The notes: generated by a model from the letters alone, not told the origin. A DNA stretch of 64,000 bases from Croceibacterium ferulae (GCF_003660445.1 NZ_QZVQ01000004.1:368349-432348), one strand, 5' to 3'; positions 10,686 through 19,287 are shown, numbered from the stretch's first letter. Numbers and translations: made by a program.

Positions 10686-11752
10686 AGCGCGGCGGCCTGC
10701 ATCATCGGCGCGGCCTGGGTCGTTGCATTCTGCGCCTCCAGCCATGCAGCCAGATCGCGCAGGCCATCGCGCCAGCCACGCCGTTCGGAAAGCTGCAGGG
10801 CCTTGTCGATGCGGGCGGTGTAGGAAACGTACCAGCGCTGGTCACCGGGCCGCCAGTCGGCGAACTCCACCTGCGGCTTGCGACCCAGGATCGTGCCGAT
10901 CTCGTCAATGACGGTCAGCAGGCTGACGGCATTGTCCGCCCCGCCGCCCCAGTTGTAAGCCTGCCCGCTGATCGCGTCGATCCGGTCCAGCGCCGCCAGA
11001 TAGGCATCGCAGGTATCGCGCACGTCGCAGATATCGCGCACCTGGTACCCGTCGCCGAAGAGGGTGATCGTCTCACCCCGCATGGCGCGGATCAGGAAAT
11101 GCGCGACCCAGCCCTGGTCCTCCGTCCCCATCTGCCGCTGGCCATAGATGCAGCTCATCCGCAGCACGGCCGTGCGCAGGCCGTAGGAGCGGGCGTAATC
11201 CAGCACATACTGGTCCGCAGCCCCCTTCGACACGCCATAAGGCGTATGGAAGTCGAGCGGGCGATCTTCGCCAATGCCCGCGACGGGCAGTTCCGGAACA
11301 TCCGGGTGGTAGCCGTGCGGGCTCGGCCGCATGGGCAAGTCGGTCAGATCGCCATACACCTTGTTGGTGGAAGCAAAGATGACCGGCGCCTGCGGGCTGT
11401 GCGCGCGCACCGCTTCCAGCAGGTTGAAGGTGCCCAGGATATTGATATCGAGATCGGCGCGCGGATCGGCCATGCTGGTGGTCACGGCCACCTGCGCGGC
11501 GAAGTGGAACGCGGCATCCACGCCGCGCCCCGCCTGCATCATCCTGTCCACGTCGCGGATGTCGGCGATCACCGGCTCGATCAGGTTGCCATGGCGGCTG
11601 GTAAGCCAGTCCAGATTGGCTTCAACGCCGGGACGGTTAAGCGAATCGAAGATCCGCACGCGCCGTCCGCCAGTGGCCAGCCGGTCGGCGAGGTTGGAGC
11701 CGACAAAGCCGGCCCCGCCCGTAACGAGGATCGTCTGCTCGCCGGTGCTCAT
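10682..11752 (-). CDS. NAD-dependent epimerase, CDP-paratose 2-epimerase-like
   Basis: 356 residues from ATG at 11752 (4-bp overlap upstream; the in-frame upstream extension is discarded). Extended SDR with VTGGAGFVGSNLADRL near residue 10, FASTNKVYGDLTDLP near 125, the YGVSKGAADQY catalytic Tyr-Lys, and VLRMSCIYGQRQMGTEDQGW. The STNKVYG and CIYGQRQ strings are typical of CDP-tyvelose/paratose 2-epimerases. Substrate specificity is not proven; no other CDP-dideoxysugar genes are in view. Confidence 0.8.
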   Translation of the reverse strand: MSTGEQTILVTGGAGFVGSNLADRLATGGRRVRIFDSLNRPGVEANLDWLTSRHGNLIEPVIADIRDVDRMMQAGRGVDAAFHFAAQVAVTTSMADPRADLDINILGTFNLLEAVRAHSPQAPVIFASTNKVYGDLTDLPMRPSPHGYHPDVPELPVAGIGEDRPLDFHTPYGVSKGAADQYVLDYARSYGLRTAVLRMSCIYGQRQMGTEDQGWVAHFLIRAMRGETITLFGDGYQVRDICDVRDTCDAYLAALDRIDAISGQAYNWGGGADNAVSLLTVIDEIGTILGRKPQVEFADWRPGDQRWYVSYTARIDKALQLSERRGWRDGLRDLAAWLEAQNATTQAAPMMQAAAL

Positions 11753-12888
11753 GCGACCAGCCCGCGTGCTTCCAGCTCGCTGCGCGCTTTTGCCACGTGA
11801 TCCACGGCGGTCTGCTGGCCGACCCATTCCGCCAGTTCGGCCAGGCGCTCCACAAAATCTTCCCTCGCGGCGAAGCCCAGCTTCTGTTTCGACAGGCTGG
11901 TATCGCAGAAGCAGTGCCGGATATCGCCGGTGCGCGCCTTGCCCACGATCTCCGCCTCGATCGAATTGCGGTTCATCGCACGGGCGAGGTCATGCGCCAC
12001 CTCCCGCACTGACCGGTCGCGGCCGGATCCGATGTTGAAGGTTCCACCAACCGCCGCAGGCAAGACCAGTGCATCGCAGAAGGCCCGCGCCACATCGTTC
12101 ACATGCACGAAGTCGCGGCGCTGTTCGCCATCTTCGAAGATCATCGGCGGCTGGCCGTTCAGCAGGCGGGATGCGAAGATGGCCAGAACGCCGGTGTAGG
12201 GGTTTGAGAGCGCCTGGCCCGGGCCATAGACGTTGAACAGCCGCAGGCACACGCTTTCGATGCCATAGGGCTCGCCCATGATGTGCGTCGTTCGCTCCTG
12301 AACGTACTTGTTCAGCGCGTAGATGGAGGACAGGCTGGGGCGCTTCCATTCGGGGGTGGCCACCGGCGCCAGCGGACGCCCCTGGCTGTCCAGCGGCTCC
12401 CAGTTCGCCTGGCCATCGCGCAGCGGCTTGCGCGCGGCATCTTCCACCAGCGTGCCGTCCGCATCGCGGTACAGACCCTCGCCATAGATGCTCATGGAGG
12501 ACGCGGTGACCACGCGGCGGACCGGTTGGTCGATCAGCTTCTCGAACAGTACCGCAGTGCCTACATCGTTGGTGGAGGTGTAGCGTTCCACCTCGTACAT
12601 CGACTGGCCGACGCCCACTTCCGCCGCCAGATGCACCACGCTGTCGACGCCGCGCAGCGCTTCCGCCACCTTGGCGCCGTCGCGCACATCAGCGTGGATG
12701 AATTCGGCGTCGGGCGAAAGACCATCGGGCCGGCGCGCATCGGCGCCGTGCACCTGTTCGATCAGGCTGTCGAGCACACGGACCCTGTGCCCGCGCCGCA
12801 GCAATTCGTCGCAGACGAAGCGGCCGATGAAGCCTGCACCGCCCGTGACCAGAACCCGTTCACTCACACCATTCCCCCCATTCGTCAC
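11749..12888 (-). CDS. NAD-dependent epimerase, dTDP-L-rhamnose 4-epimerase (WbiB)-like
   Basis: 379 residues, first gene of the operon. SDR motifs: VTGGAGFIGRF, LAAEVGVGQSMYEVERY, SSMSIYGEG, YALNKYVQE (Tyr-Lys) and RLFNVYGPGQALSNPYTG, which resemble WbiB-type dTDP-rhamnose 4-epimerases. The Cys-x-x-Cys insert that I recall in some relatives is absent. Start ATG 12888 or a GTG seven codons on. Upstream is about 115 bp with a 7-bp hairpin. The native sugar is unknown. Confidence 0.8.
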   Translation of the reverse strand: MTNGGNGVSERVLVTGGAGFIGRFVCDELLRRGHRVRVLDSLIEQVHGADARRPDGLSPDAEFIHADVRDGAKVAEALRGVDSVVHLAAEVGVGQSMYEVERYTSTNDVGTAVLFEKLIDQPVRRVVTASSMSIYGEGLYRDADGTLVEDAARKPLRDGQANWEPLDSQGRPLAPVATPEWKRPSLSSIYALNKYVQERTTHIMGEPYGIESVCLRLFNVYGPGQALSNPYTGVLAIFASRLLNGQPPMIFEDGEQRRDFVHVNDVARAFCDALVLPAAVGGTFNIGSGRDRSVREVAHDLARAMNRNSIEAEIVGKARTGDIRHCFCDTSLSKQKLGFAAREDFVERLAELAEWVGQQTAVDHVAKARSELEARGLVA

Positions 12889-12893
12889 TCACC

Positions 12894-12914
12894 CCGTCGC
12901 CATGGTCGCGACGG
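12894..12914. other. Hairpin just upstream of the seven-gene operon
   Basis: Arms CCGTCGC and GCGACGG (7 bp) around a 7-nt loop, ending 6 bp before the first start codon of the minus-strand operon. It could tune translation initiation or end transcription from the upstream gene; there is no T-tract. Confidence 0.4.
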
Positions 12915-13002
12915 CTTGCGATCACATGCCGGTTGCGTCAGTGTCGCATATCCCCGGCAGGGATCAATAATCCTTCTTCATCATCTAAGTTCCCGCGGGG
13001 GT

Positions 13003-13932
13003 TCACAGGCGGGCTGGTTTCAGGGTCGATACGGCCTTGGACATGCGCGGCAGGTCCGCCAGCGCACGTTCCACCTGCGCGATCACGCCGGGCCAGTCAC
13101 CGGCATGGGGCTGCACGAATTGCCGTGTGCGCGGATACCAGCAGGAGTAGGGCTCCGCCGGATTCCACCGCCAGTCCGGTTCGTGCTTCAGCAGAGCCCA
13201 CACCGGCACGCCCATCGCTCCGGCAAGATGGGCGACCATCGTGTCCACGGTTATCACCAGGTCCAGCGTGGCAATCAGTGCAGCGGTGTCCGCGATCGCC
13301 GCCGGGCAGCCTTCCGGATTGCGCACGGGCAGCGCAGCGGTGTCGCCTTGCGGTTGCGGCATCAGCAACACGCAATCATGCCCCTCGCACAATGGCTGCA
13401 GCAAGGTGGCCGGAATGTTGCGCGCCGCATCCCACCCGCCGGCTGCGTGGCACAGCCCGATCACGCCGCTGCCGCCTTCATCGCGAGGCTGCGGCAAGTA
13501 GGGCGCTGCATGCCGGTCCGGTGCTGCACGCAGCGCGAAGGCCAGATCCATGATCTCCAGGTCGCAGGCGGCGGGCGGCAGCGGATGCGCGGGATCGAAG
13601 GCGTGGAAACTCATGCTGTCGGCCCAGTGGCCGAACAGCGGCAGCAGGTCGGGCTGCATCTCCACCGTGACGGTCCGCGCCCGGGCGGCCAGCAGCGGCA
13701 GGAACCGGGCGAACTGGATCGTGTCGCCCAGCCCGTGGTAGCATCGCACCAGCACATCCTGGTCATCGACCGGCCGCCCGTCCCAGACCCAGCGCTGATG
13801 GTAGGGTAGTGCGGGATCGTCACGGGTGGCAGGATCGCGCGCTGCAAGCGATTCGGCGGAGATGGTCCATGCCGCGTCAAAGTGCCGGGCGCGCATCGCC
13901 TGCGTCCAGCGGTGCATCAACTTTGCTGCCAT
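13003..13932 (-). CDS. GT9-like (heptosyltransferase-fold) glycosyltransferase
   Basis: 309 residues from ATG at 13932 (MAAKLMHRW). A longer frame from an ATG at 14019 adds a Cys/Ala-rich stretch that I do not trust. Motifs: LVRCYHGLGDTIQFARFLPLL in the first domain, GVIGLCHAAGGWD, and DLVITVDTMVAHLAGAMGVPVW, the D-T-x-x-x-H-x-A-G signature of ADP-heptose-type transferases. Proteins with the GLGDTIQFARF string often carry TPR repeats; none are evident here. It is read in the same direction as the seven-gene operon, 114 bp upstream of it. Confidence 0.8.
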   Translation of the reverse strand: MAAKLMHRWTQAMRARHFDAAWTISAESLAARDPATRDDPALPYHQRWVWDGRPVDDQDVLVRCYHGLGDTIQFARFLPLLAARARTVTVEMQPDLLPLFGHWADSMSFHAFDPAHPLPPAACDLEIMDLAFALRAAPDRHAAPYLPQPRDEGGSGVIGLCHAAGGWDAARNIPATLLQPLCEGHDCVLLMPQPQGDTAALPVRNPEGCPAAIADTAALIATLDLVITVDTMVAHLAGAMGVPVWALLKHEPDWRWNPAEPYSCWYPRTRQFVQPHAGDWPGVIAQVERALADLPRMSKAVSTLKPARL

Positions 13933-14109
13933 GCGAAGATCAATGGATGAAAGTAGCTGCGGTTCCGCCGCGGCTTGCGCTGGCGGGAACAAGCAGCAAC
14001 AAAGCCTGTTATCGTTCATGCAGGACGGAGGCCGGTGAGTACCCGGCATGCAGGGGCAAGGGGGAAGAATGCAATTTCAGACGGCCGATCACTATGCCGG
14101 GGCGCCGGC

Positions 14110-14922
14110 ATGAGCCGCAGCGCCGCCGAAGAAATGCTCGCACCAGAAGCGATGCGTGCCGAAGTCGACAAGCTGGCACCGTGGTTCCAGAACCTGCATC
14201 TGCCACACGGCATCCAGACGGCGCCTGACCATTTCCTGCCTGACTACCCTGCCAGCAAGTTCCGCAATTTCGCGCATGTGCTGCCCGATGATCTGGGCGG
14301 GCAATCGGTGCTCGATATCGGGTGCAATGCCGGTTTCTACTCGCTGGAGTTCAAGCGTCGCGGCGCCGGCCGCGTGGTCGGGATCGACAGCGATGACCGC
14401 TATCTGGCGCAGGCCCGCTTCGCCGCAGGCGCGCAAGGCTTCGATGATATCGAGTTCCGCAACCTGTCCGTCTACGACGTGGCGGCTCTGGGCGAGAAGT
14501 TCGACTGGGTCATCTTCATGGGCGTGCTGTACCATCTGCGCCACCCGCTGCTCGCGCTGGACCTGATCCGCGAACATGTGGCGGGCGGCACCATGCTGTT
14601 TCAGACGATGCAGCAGGGCAGCGAAGCCGAGATCGATCTGCCGGAGGACCACCCGTTCCATGTGCCCGGCACTTGGGATCCGCCGGCTTTCTTCGACGAT
14701 CCCGGATATCCCAAGATGCATTTCATCGAACGCCGCTTCGCCAATGACTGGACGAACTGGTGGGCGCCGAACATGGCCTGCAGCAAGGCAATGCTGCGCG
14801 CGTCCGGCTTCACGATAGAAGCGCAGCCCGAACCGGAAGTCTATCTGTGCCGCGTGGCCGATGTGCCGTTCAGCAATCTGGGGCCGGCGGCGGTCTATCC
14901 TGAGAAGGGTCCGAATACGTGA
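14110..14922 (+). CDS. SAM-dependent methyltransferase, CmoB-like fold
   Basis: 270 residues from ATG 14110. SAM motif I is SVLDIGCNAGFYSLEF near residue 68, then RVVGIDSDDRYLAQAR, and the CmoB-like FDWVIFMGVLYHLRHPLLAL. It shares the YHLRHP and CNAGFYS strings with tRNA cmo5U/mo5U enzymes, but the surrounding glycan genes suggest a carbohydrate or cyclitol substrate. First gene of the plus-strand operon; its stop overlaps the GTG of the glycosidase by 4 bp. Confidence 0.82.
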   Translation: MSRSAAEEMLAPEAMRAEVDKLAPWFQNLHLPHGIQTAPDHFLPDYPASKFRNFAHVLPDDLGGQSVLDIGCNAGFYSLEFKRRGAGRVVGIDSDDRYLAQARFAAGAQGFDDIEFRNLSVYDVAALGEKFDWVIFMGVLYHLRHPLLALDLIREHVAGGTMLFQTMQQGSEAEIDLPEDHPFHVPGTWDPPAFFDDPGYPKMHFIERRFANDWTNWWAPNMACSKAMLRASGFTIEAQPEPEVYLCRVADVPFSNLGPAAVYPEKGPNT

Positions 14923-15845
14923 TCGAAGCGGTGATGCTCTGGAACGAGCCCAACAACAAGTCGCACTGGAACCCGGAACTCGACCCCGACTGGTCGATCT
15001 ATGCCGACACGGTGATCCGCGCCGGCCGGGCGATCCGGTTCGCCAACCCGACGCTGACGCGGGTGCTGGGCGGCATGTCGCCGATCGACCCGCACTGGAC
15101 CAACCGAATGCGCGCGCATGGTGCGCTGGACGAGGTGGAGGTGGTGGCCGTGCACGGTTTCCCGCTCGACTGGAATCTGTGGCCGATCCACGCCTGGCCC
15201 GACAAGATCGCGGAGATCGAGGCCGTGGTGCCCGACAAGCAGATCTGGGCCACGGAAGTGGGCGTCGGCTCGTTCGGGGCGGAAGAGGTGCAGGTGTTCG
15301 GCGTGCAGAAGACCGCCGAACTGCTGATCGGCCGCGTGCCCAACGTGTACTGGTATTCGCTGTTCGACCTGCCGCACAGTTGGGGCGCGGAGACGCGCCA
15401 CCGCGAGGCGGAGGGGTCCAGCTACTACCGCCACTTCTACATGGGCCTGATCCGGGAAGACGGTTCTCCCAAGCCGGGACTTGAAGCCTATCGCCCCTTC
15501 GCGGATCGCATGGGCCTGATGCAATGGTTCCACTTCCACGACCCGCGGCTGGACGATGCCGTTCGCTGGATGAGCGAGCTGGGCGTCCGCAAGCTGCGCA
15601 CCGGCCTCAGTTGGGCCGACAGCTTCCGCCCCGGCGCGCTGGACTGGTTCGATCGGCAGATGGAAGCGCTGGCGAAATTCGACACGCTGGTCACATTCTG
15701 CTTCACGCCCGAACATCTCGGCGTGGAGCCACATCACACCAGCCCTGCACGAGAGCCGCAGGCCTTTGCCGACTGGTGCCAGCAGATGGTCGAACGCTAC
15801 GCACCTGCCACTACCACTCCGCCGCTTGTCGGGGTGACCGCATGA
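14919..15845 (+). CDS. Glycoside hydrolase, GH-A clan, circularly permuted beta-xylosidase-like
   Basis: 308 residues from GTG 14919. The protein opens with VMLWNEPNNKSHW, the strand-4 acid/base Asn-Glu-Pro (Glu10) that sits mid-protein in normal GH-A barrels. The nucleophile-like Glu113 is in IWATEVGVGSFG. After residue about 200 comes material normally at the N-terminal half: RKLRTGLSWADSF, TFCFTPEHLGVEPHHTSP and FADWCQQMVERYAP. Strands 4-8 therefore precede strands 1-3. There is no signal peptide, so it acts in the cytoplasm or on a carrier-bound intermediate. The substrate is unknown; xylosidase is only the nearest resemblance. Confidence 0.75.
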   Translation: MIEAVMLWNEPNNKSHWNPELDPDWSIYADTVIRAGRAIRFANPTLTRVLGGMSPIDPHWTNRMRAHGALDEVEVVAVHGFPLDWNLWPIHAWPDKIAEIEAVVPDKQIWATEVGVGSFGAEEVQVFGVQKTAELLIGRVPNVYWYSLFDLPHSWGAETRHREAEGSSYYRHFYMGLIREDGSPKPGLEAYRPFADRMGLMQWFHFHDPRLDDAVRWMSELGVRKLRTGLSWADSFRPGALDWFDRQMEALAKFDTLVTFCFTPEHLGVEPHHTSPAREPQAFADWCQQMVERYAPATTTPPLVGVTA

Positions 15846-15865
15846 TGAAGAAGGATTGCCGCTGA
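15842..15865 (+). other. Seven-codon mini-ORF bridging the glycosidase and inositol synthase genes
   Basis: ATG at 15842 overlaps the glycosidase stop (ATGA), encodes MMKKDCR, and its TGA overlaps the inositol synthase ATG (TGATG). It contains AGAAGGA, which also serves as Shine-Dalgarno for the downstream gene. The same 16 bases recur between two genes on the other arm of the locus. It may only be a ribosome-binding site that happens to be open. Confidence 0.4.
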
Positions 15866-16971
15866 TGCTTTCGCCTGATCCCCGCGGAATCCGCGTCGCG
15901 CTGGTGGGCGTGGGCAATTGCGCCAGTTCGCTGGTGCAGGGGCTCGCCCATTATCGCAACGGCGCCAATGACCTGACCGGGCTGATGCACCACGATCTGG
16001 GCGGTTATCGCCCGGAAGATGTGCGGATCGTCGCCGCGTGGGACGTGGACCGGCGCAAGGTCGGGCAGGACGTGGCCGATGCCATCTTCGCCAAGCCCAA
16101 TTGCACGGCGGTGTTCTGCCCGCAGGTGGAACGCACCGGCACAATCGTGCAGATGGGCACGGTGCTGGATGGCGTGGCCGATCACATGGCCAGCTATCCG
16201 GAGGATCGGACCTTCGCCGTCGCCGATGCTCCGCAGCCTGACCGGCAGGCGGTGATCGACGCGCTGCGCGAGAGCGAGGCGGACGTGCTGATGAACTACC
16301 TGCCGGTAGGGTCGCAGGCCGCGACGGAGTTCTACGCCGAGTGTGCGCTGGAAGCGGGGGTGGCCTTCGTGAACAACATTCCCGTGTTCATCGCCAGCGA
16401 TGCCGGCTGGGCGGAGCGTTTCCGTGCAGCGGGCGTGCCGATCATCGGTGACGACATCAAGGCGCAGCTGGGCGCCACCATCGTGCACCGCGTGCTGACG
16501 GACCTATTCGCCAAGCGGGGAGTCAAGCTGGACCGCACATACCAGCTCAATACCGGCGGCAATACCGACTTCCTCAACATGCTGGAACGCAGCCGGCTCG
16601 CTTCCAAGAAGGAGAGCAAGACGGAAGCCGTGCAGTCGGTCGCGGCGGTGCGGATGGAGGACGAGAACATCCATGTCGGCCCGTCGGACTATGTGGCATG
16701 GCAGAACGACAACAAGGTCTGCTTCCTGCGCATGGAAGGGCAGCTGTTCGGCGGCGTGCCGATGAACCTGGAACTGCGCCTGTCCGTGGAGGACAGCCCC
16801 AATTCCGCGGGTGTGGCGATCGACATGATCCGCTGCGCCAAGCTGGCGAAGGATCGCGGCCTGGCCGGCCCCGTGCTGCCGGCCGCGGCCTACTTTTGCA
16901 AGCACCCGCCCGAACAGATGCCGGACGATCGTGCCTATGCCGAACTTGAAACTTTCATCGCTGCTGACTGA
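15865..16971 (+). CDS. ino1: Inositol-3-phosphate synthase (myo-inositol-1-phosphate synthase)
   Basis: 368 residues. NAD-binding VALVGVGNCASSLVQGL near residue 12, GDDIKAQLGATIVHRVLTDLF near 200, QLNTGGNTDFLNML and NDNKVCFLRMEG are MIPS signatures of the short bacterial type. It converts glucose 6-phosphate to inositol phosphate through oxidation, aldol cyclisation and reduction. ATG 15865 is preceded by AAGGA at a 9-nt spacing; a TTG lies three codons earlier. Its place among glycosyltransferases suggests inositol is built into the product rather than used for general phosphatidylinositol. Confidence 0.92.
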   Translation: MLSPDPRGIRVALVGVGNCASSLVQGLAHYRNGANDLTGLMHHDLGGYRPEDVRIVAAWDVDRRKVGQDVADAIFAKPNCTAVFCPQVERTGTIVQMGTVLDGVADHMASYPEDRTFAVADAPQPDRQAVIDALRESEADVLMNYLPVGSQAATEFYAECALEAGVAFVNNIPVFIASDAGWAERFRAAGVPIIGDDIKAQLGATIVHRVLTDLFAKRGVKLDRTYQLNTGGNTDFLNMLERSRLASKKESKTEAVQSVAAVRMEDENIHVGPSDYVAWQNDNKVCFLRMEGQLFGGVPMNLELRLSVEDSPNSAGVAIDMIRCAKLAKDRGLAGPVLPAAAYFCKHPPEQMPDDRAYAELETFIAAD

Positions 16972-16981
16972 TCGTAACCCC

Positions 16982-17950
16982 ATGAGCGATACAATGAAGG
17001 CGGCGGTGCTTGCGGCCCCGGGCACGATCGATGTGCGCAGTGATGTGCCCGTGCCGCAGCCAGGTGACGGTGAAGTGCGCATCCGGCTGGAAGGCTGCGG
17101 CGTGTGTGCCAGCAATCTGGAGCCCTGGGCCGGTCTCGAATGGATGGAATATCCGCGCGAGCCAGGCGACCTGGGGCATGAGGGCTGGGGCAGGGTGGAG
17201 GCCGTGGGGCCGGGTGTCAGCCAGCTTGCCGTGGGCGACCGGGTTGCCGCGCTCAGCTACCGCTCCTTTGCGGAAAGCGACATCGTGCGCGCCGACATGG
17301 CGGCCAAGCTGCCGGACGCGCTGGACGGGCAACCCTTCCCGGGTGAGCCGCTCGGCTGTGCGTTCAACATCTTTCGCCGCAGCGATATTCGTCCCGGCCA
17401 GACAGTGGCGATCATCGGCATCGGCTTCCTTGGTGCGGTGCTGTGCCATCTCGCCAGCCGCGCCGGCGCACGGGTGATTGCCATCAGCCGGCGGCAGGAA
17501 TCGCTCGACCTTGCCCGCCACTATGGCGCGGCAGAGACGATCTTCATGCACGATCACTACGCCATCATCGATCAGGTCAAGCAGCTGACCGAGGAGGCGA
17601 TGTGCGAACGCGTGATCGAATGCGTCGGCAAGCAATGGCCGCTGGATCTGGCGGGCGAGCTGACCGGCTTCGGCGGGCGGCTGGTCATCGCGGGCTATCA
17701 TCAGGACGGGCCGCGGCAGGTATCCATGCAGATGTGGAACTGGAAAGGGATCGACGTCATCAACGCGCATGAACGCGACCCGGCCGTGCAGATGCTCGGG
17801 CTCCGCGAGGCGATCGCGGCGGTGGCGGATGGCAGCTTCGACCCCGCGCCGCTCTATACACACACCTACCCGCTGGATCGTCTGGCGGAGGCACTGGATG
17901 CAACGCGCGACAAGCCGGAAGGCTTCGTCAAGGCGTTGGTGACCCTATGA
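16982..17950 (+). CDS. Zinc-type medium-chain alcohol dehydrogenase-like protein
   Basis: 322 residues from ATG 16982. A catalytic zinc site is suggested by GCGVCASN (Cys) and DLGHEGWG (His-Glu). The four-Cys structural zinc lobe is missing. The Rossmann segment is VAIIGIGFLGAVLCHLASRAGARV. It resembles MDR enzymes acting on polyols or sugars. Lying between inositol synthase and a Gfo/Idh enzyme, oxidation of inositol or a derivative is a reasonable inference. It overlaps the next gene by 4 bp. Confidence 0.85.
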   Translation: MSDTMKAAVLAAPGTIDVRSDVPVPQPGDGEVRIRLEGCGVCASNLEPWAGLEWMEYPREPGDLGHEGWGRVEAVGPGVSQLAVGDRVAALSYRSFAESDIVRADMAAKLPDALDGQPFPGEPLGCAFNIFRRSDIRPGQTVAIIGIGFLGAVLCHLASRAGARVIAISRRQESLDLARHYGAAETIFMHDHYAIIDQVKQLTEEAMCERVIECVGKQWPLDLAGELTGFGGRLVIAGYHQDGPRQVSMQMWNWKGIDVINAHERDPAVQMLGLREAIAAVADGSFDPAPLYTHTYPLDRLAEALDATRDKPEGFVKALVTL

Positions 17951-18936
17951 GCAAGCTCCGCATCGGCTTCCTCGGCACCGGCTGGATCGGCCGGCACCGG
18001 ATGCAGGCGATCGTCGACGCCGGGCTGGTAGAGGCGGTGGCGGTCTGCGATCCATCGCCGGACTGCGTTGCGCAGGCGCAGGCCATCGCCCCTGCAGCCA
18101 TTGCCGTGCCGTCGTTGCAGGCGATGCTGGATCTGGGGCTGGACGGCGTGGTGATCGCCTCGCCGTCCGCGCTTCACGCGGCACAGTCGCTGGAGGCGCT
18201 GGGCCGCGGCGTGGCGGTGTTCTGCCAGAAGCCGCTGGGCCGAGATGCAGGCGAAGTTTCGGCGGTGGTGGATGCGGCGCAAGCGGCCGACCGGCTGCTC
18301 GGCGTCGATCTGTCATACCGCCATACTGCCGCGACCGAGGCCATGGCGGGCCCGATCCGCAGCGGCGAACTCGGCACGATCTACGCCGTCGATCTCACCT
18401 TCCACAATGCCTATGGCCCGGACAAGCCGTGGTTTTACGACCGGGCGCAATCGGGCGGCGGCTGCGTGATCGATCTTGGCGTCCACCTGATCGACCTCGC
18501 GCTGTGGATGCTGGACTTCCCGGCGGTAGAGCATGTCACCGCACGCCTGTTCGCCGGCGGCGTGCCCCTGTCGCAGACGCCCGAGCGGGTGGAGGACTTC
18601 GCCACCGCCCGCCTGGACCTCGCCACCGGCGCCGCGGTGCAGCTGGCCTGTTCGTGGAACCTGCCGGCGGGGCGCGATGCGGTGATCGAGGCGGCATTCT
18701 ACGGCACCCAGGGCGCCGTCACCTTCCGCAACGTGAATGGCAGCTTCTACGATTTCGTGGCCTTCCGCCACAATGGCACCCAAGCACAGCAGATCGCGAG
18801 CCCGCCGGACGATTGGGGCACTCGCGCGGCAGCGGCATGGGCCCACCAGCTGGCGGGCAGCAACCGGTTCGATCCGCACGCCGGGCGCCTGACGGATGTG
18901 GCCCGGGTGCTGGATCGCATCTACGCCGCCGGGTAG
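17947..18936 (+). CDS. Gfo/Idh/MocA family oxidoreductase
   Basis: 329 residues. The N-terminal Rossmann motif is IGFLGTGWIGRHRMQAI, followed by GVVIASPSALHA and CQKPLGRDAGEV (the E/Q-K-P motif). The C-terminal domain has GGGCVIDLGVHLIDLALWML, which holds the D-x3-H pair of the family. It uses NAD(P) on sugars or inositols, as in inositol 2-dehydrogenase. Coupled by ATGA to the MDR gene, so the two may oxidise and epimerise the same ring. Specificity is not readable. Confidence 0.87.
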   Translation: MSKLRIGFLGTGWIGRHRMQAIVDAGLVEAVAVCDPSPDCVAQAQAIAPAAIAVPSLQAMLDLGLDGVVIASPSALHAAQSLEALGRGVAVFCQKPLGRDAGEVSAVVDAAQAADRLLGVDLSYRHTAATEAMAGPIRSGELGTIYAVDLTFHNAYGPDKPWFYDRAQSGGGCVIDLGVHLIDLALWMLDFPAVEHVTARLFAGGVPLSQTPERVEDFATARLDLATGAAVQLACSWNLPAGRDAVIEAAFYGTQGAVTFRNVNGSFYDFVAFRHNGTQAQQIASPPDDWGTRAAAAWAHQLAGSNRFDPHAGRLTDVARVLDRIYAAG

Positions 18937-18945
18937 ACTGCTGAC

Positions 18946-19287
18946 ATGCAGCCAAAGGAGCAGGTCGACTACGCCGCCTTCGAACAGCTGGACATCCGCA
19001 TCGGCACGGTGGTGGATGTCCAGCCATTTCCCAAGGCGCGCAATCCTTCGTGGAAGGTGCAGGTCGATCTGGGGGAACTCGGCACCCGCTGGTCCAGTGC
19101 GCAGATCACCGCCTATACGCCGAAACAGCTGATCGGCACGCAGGTCTGCTGCGTGGTCAATTTCGGCCCTCGCAACATCGCCGGCTTCCAGTCGGAAGTG
19201 CTGGTCCTGGGCGTGACGGGCGCCGATGGCATGATCATCCTCCTATCGCCCCGTTCTCCGGCGCCGGACGGCAATTCGCTGCACTAG
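18946..19287 (+). CDS. csaA: CsaA-like tRNA-binding (EMAP/OB-fold) protein
   Basis: 113 residues, normal for CsaA. FEQLDIRIGTVVDVQPFPKARNPSW opens the OB-fold, followed by SSAQITAYTPKQLIGTQV and VVNFGPRNIAGFQSEVLVLG, the tRNA-binding strand-turn-strand. CsaA has been described as an export chaperone and binds tRNA. It starts 10 bp after the Gfo/Idh gene and may ride on that transcript without a link to the glycan pathway. A short hairpin at 19294-19309 follows. Confidence 0.88.
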   Translation: MQPKEQVDYAAFEQLDIRIGTVVDVQPFPKARNPSWKVQVDLGELGTRWSSAQITAYTPKQLIGTQVCCVVNFGPRNIAGFQSEVLVLGVTGADGMIILLSPRSPAPDGNSLH

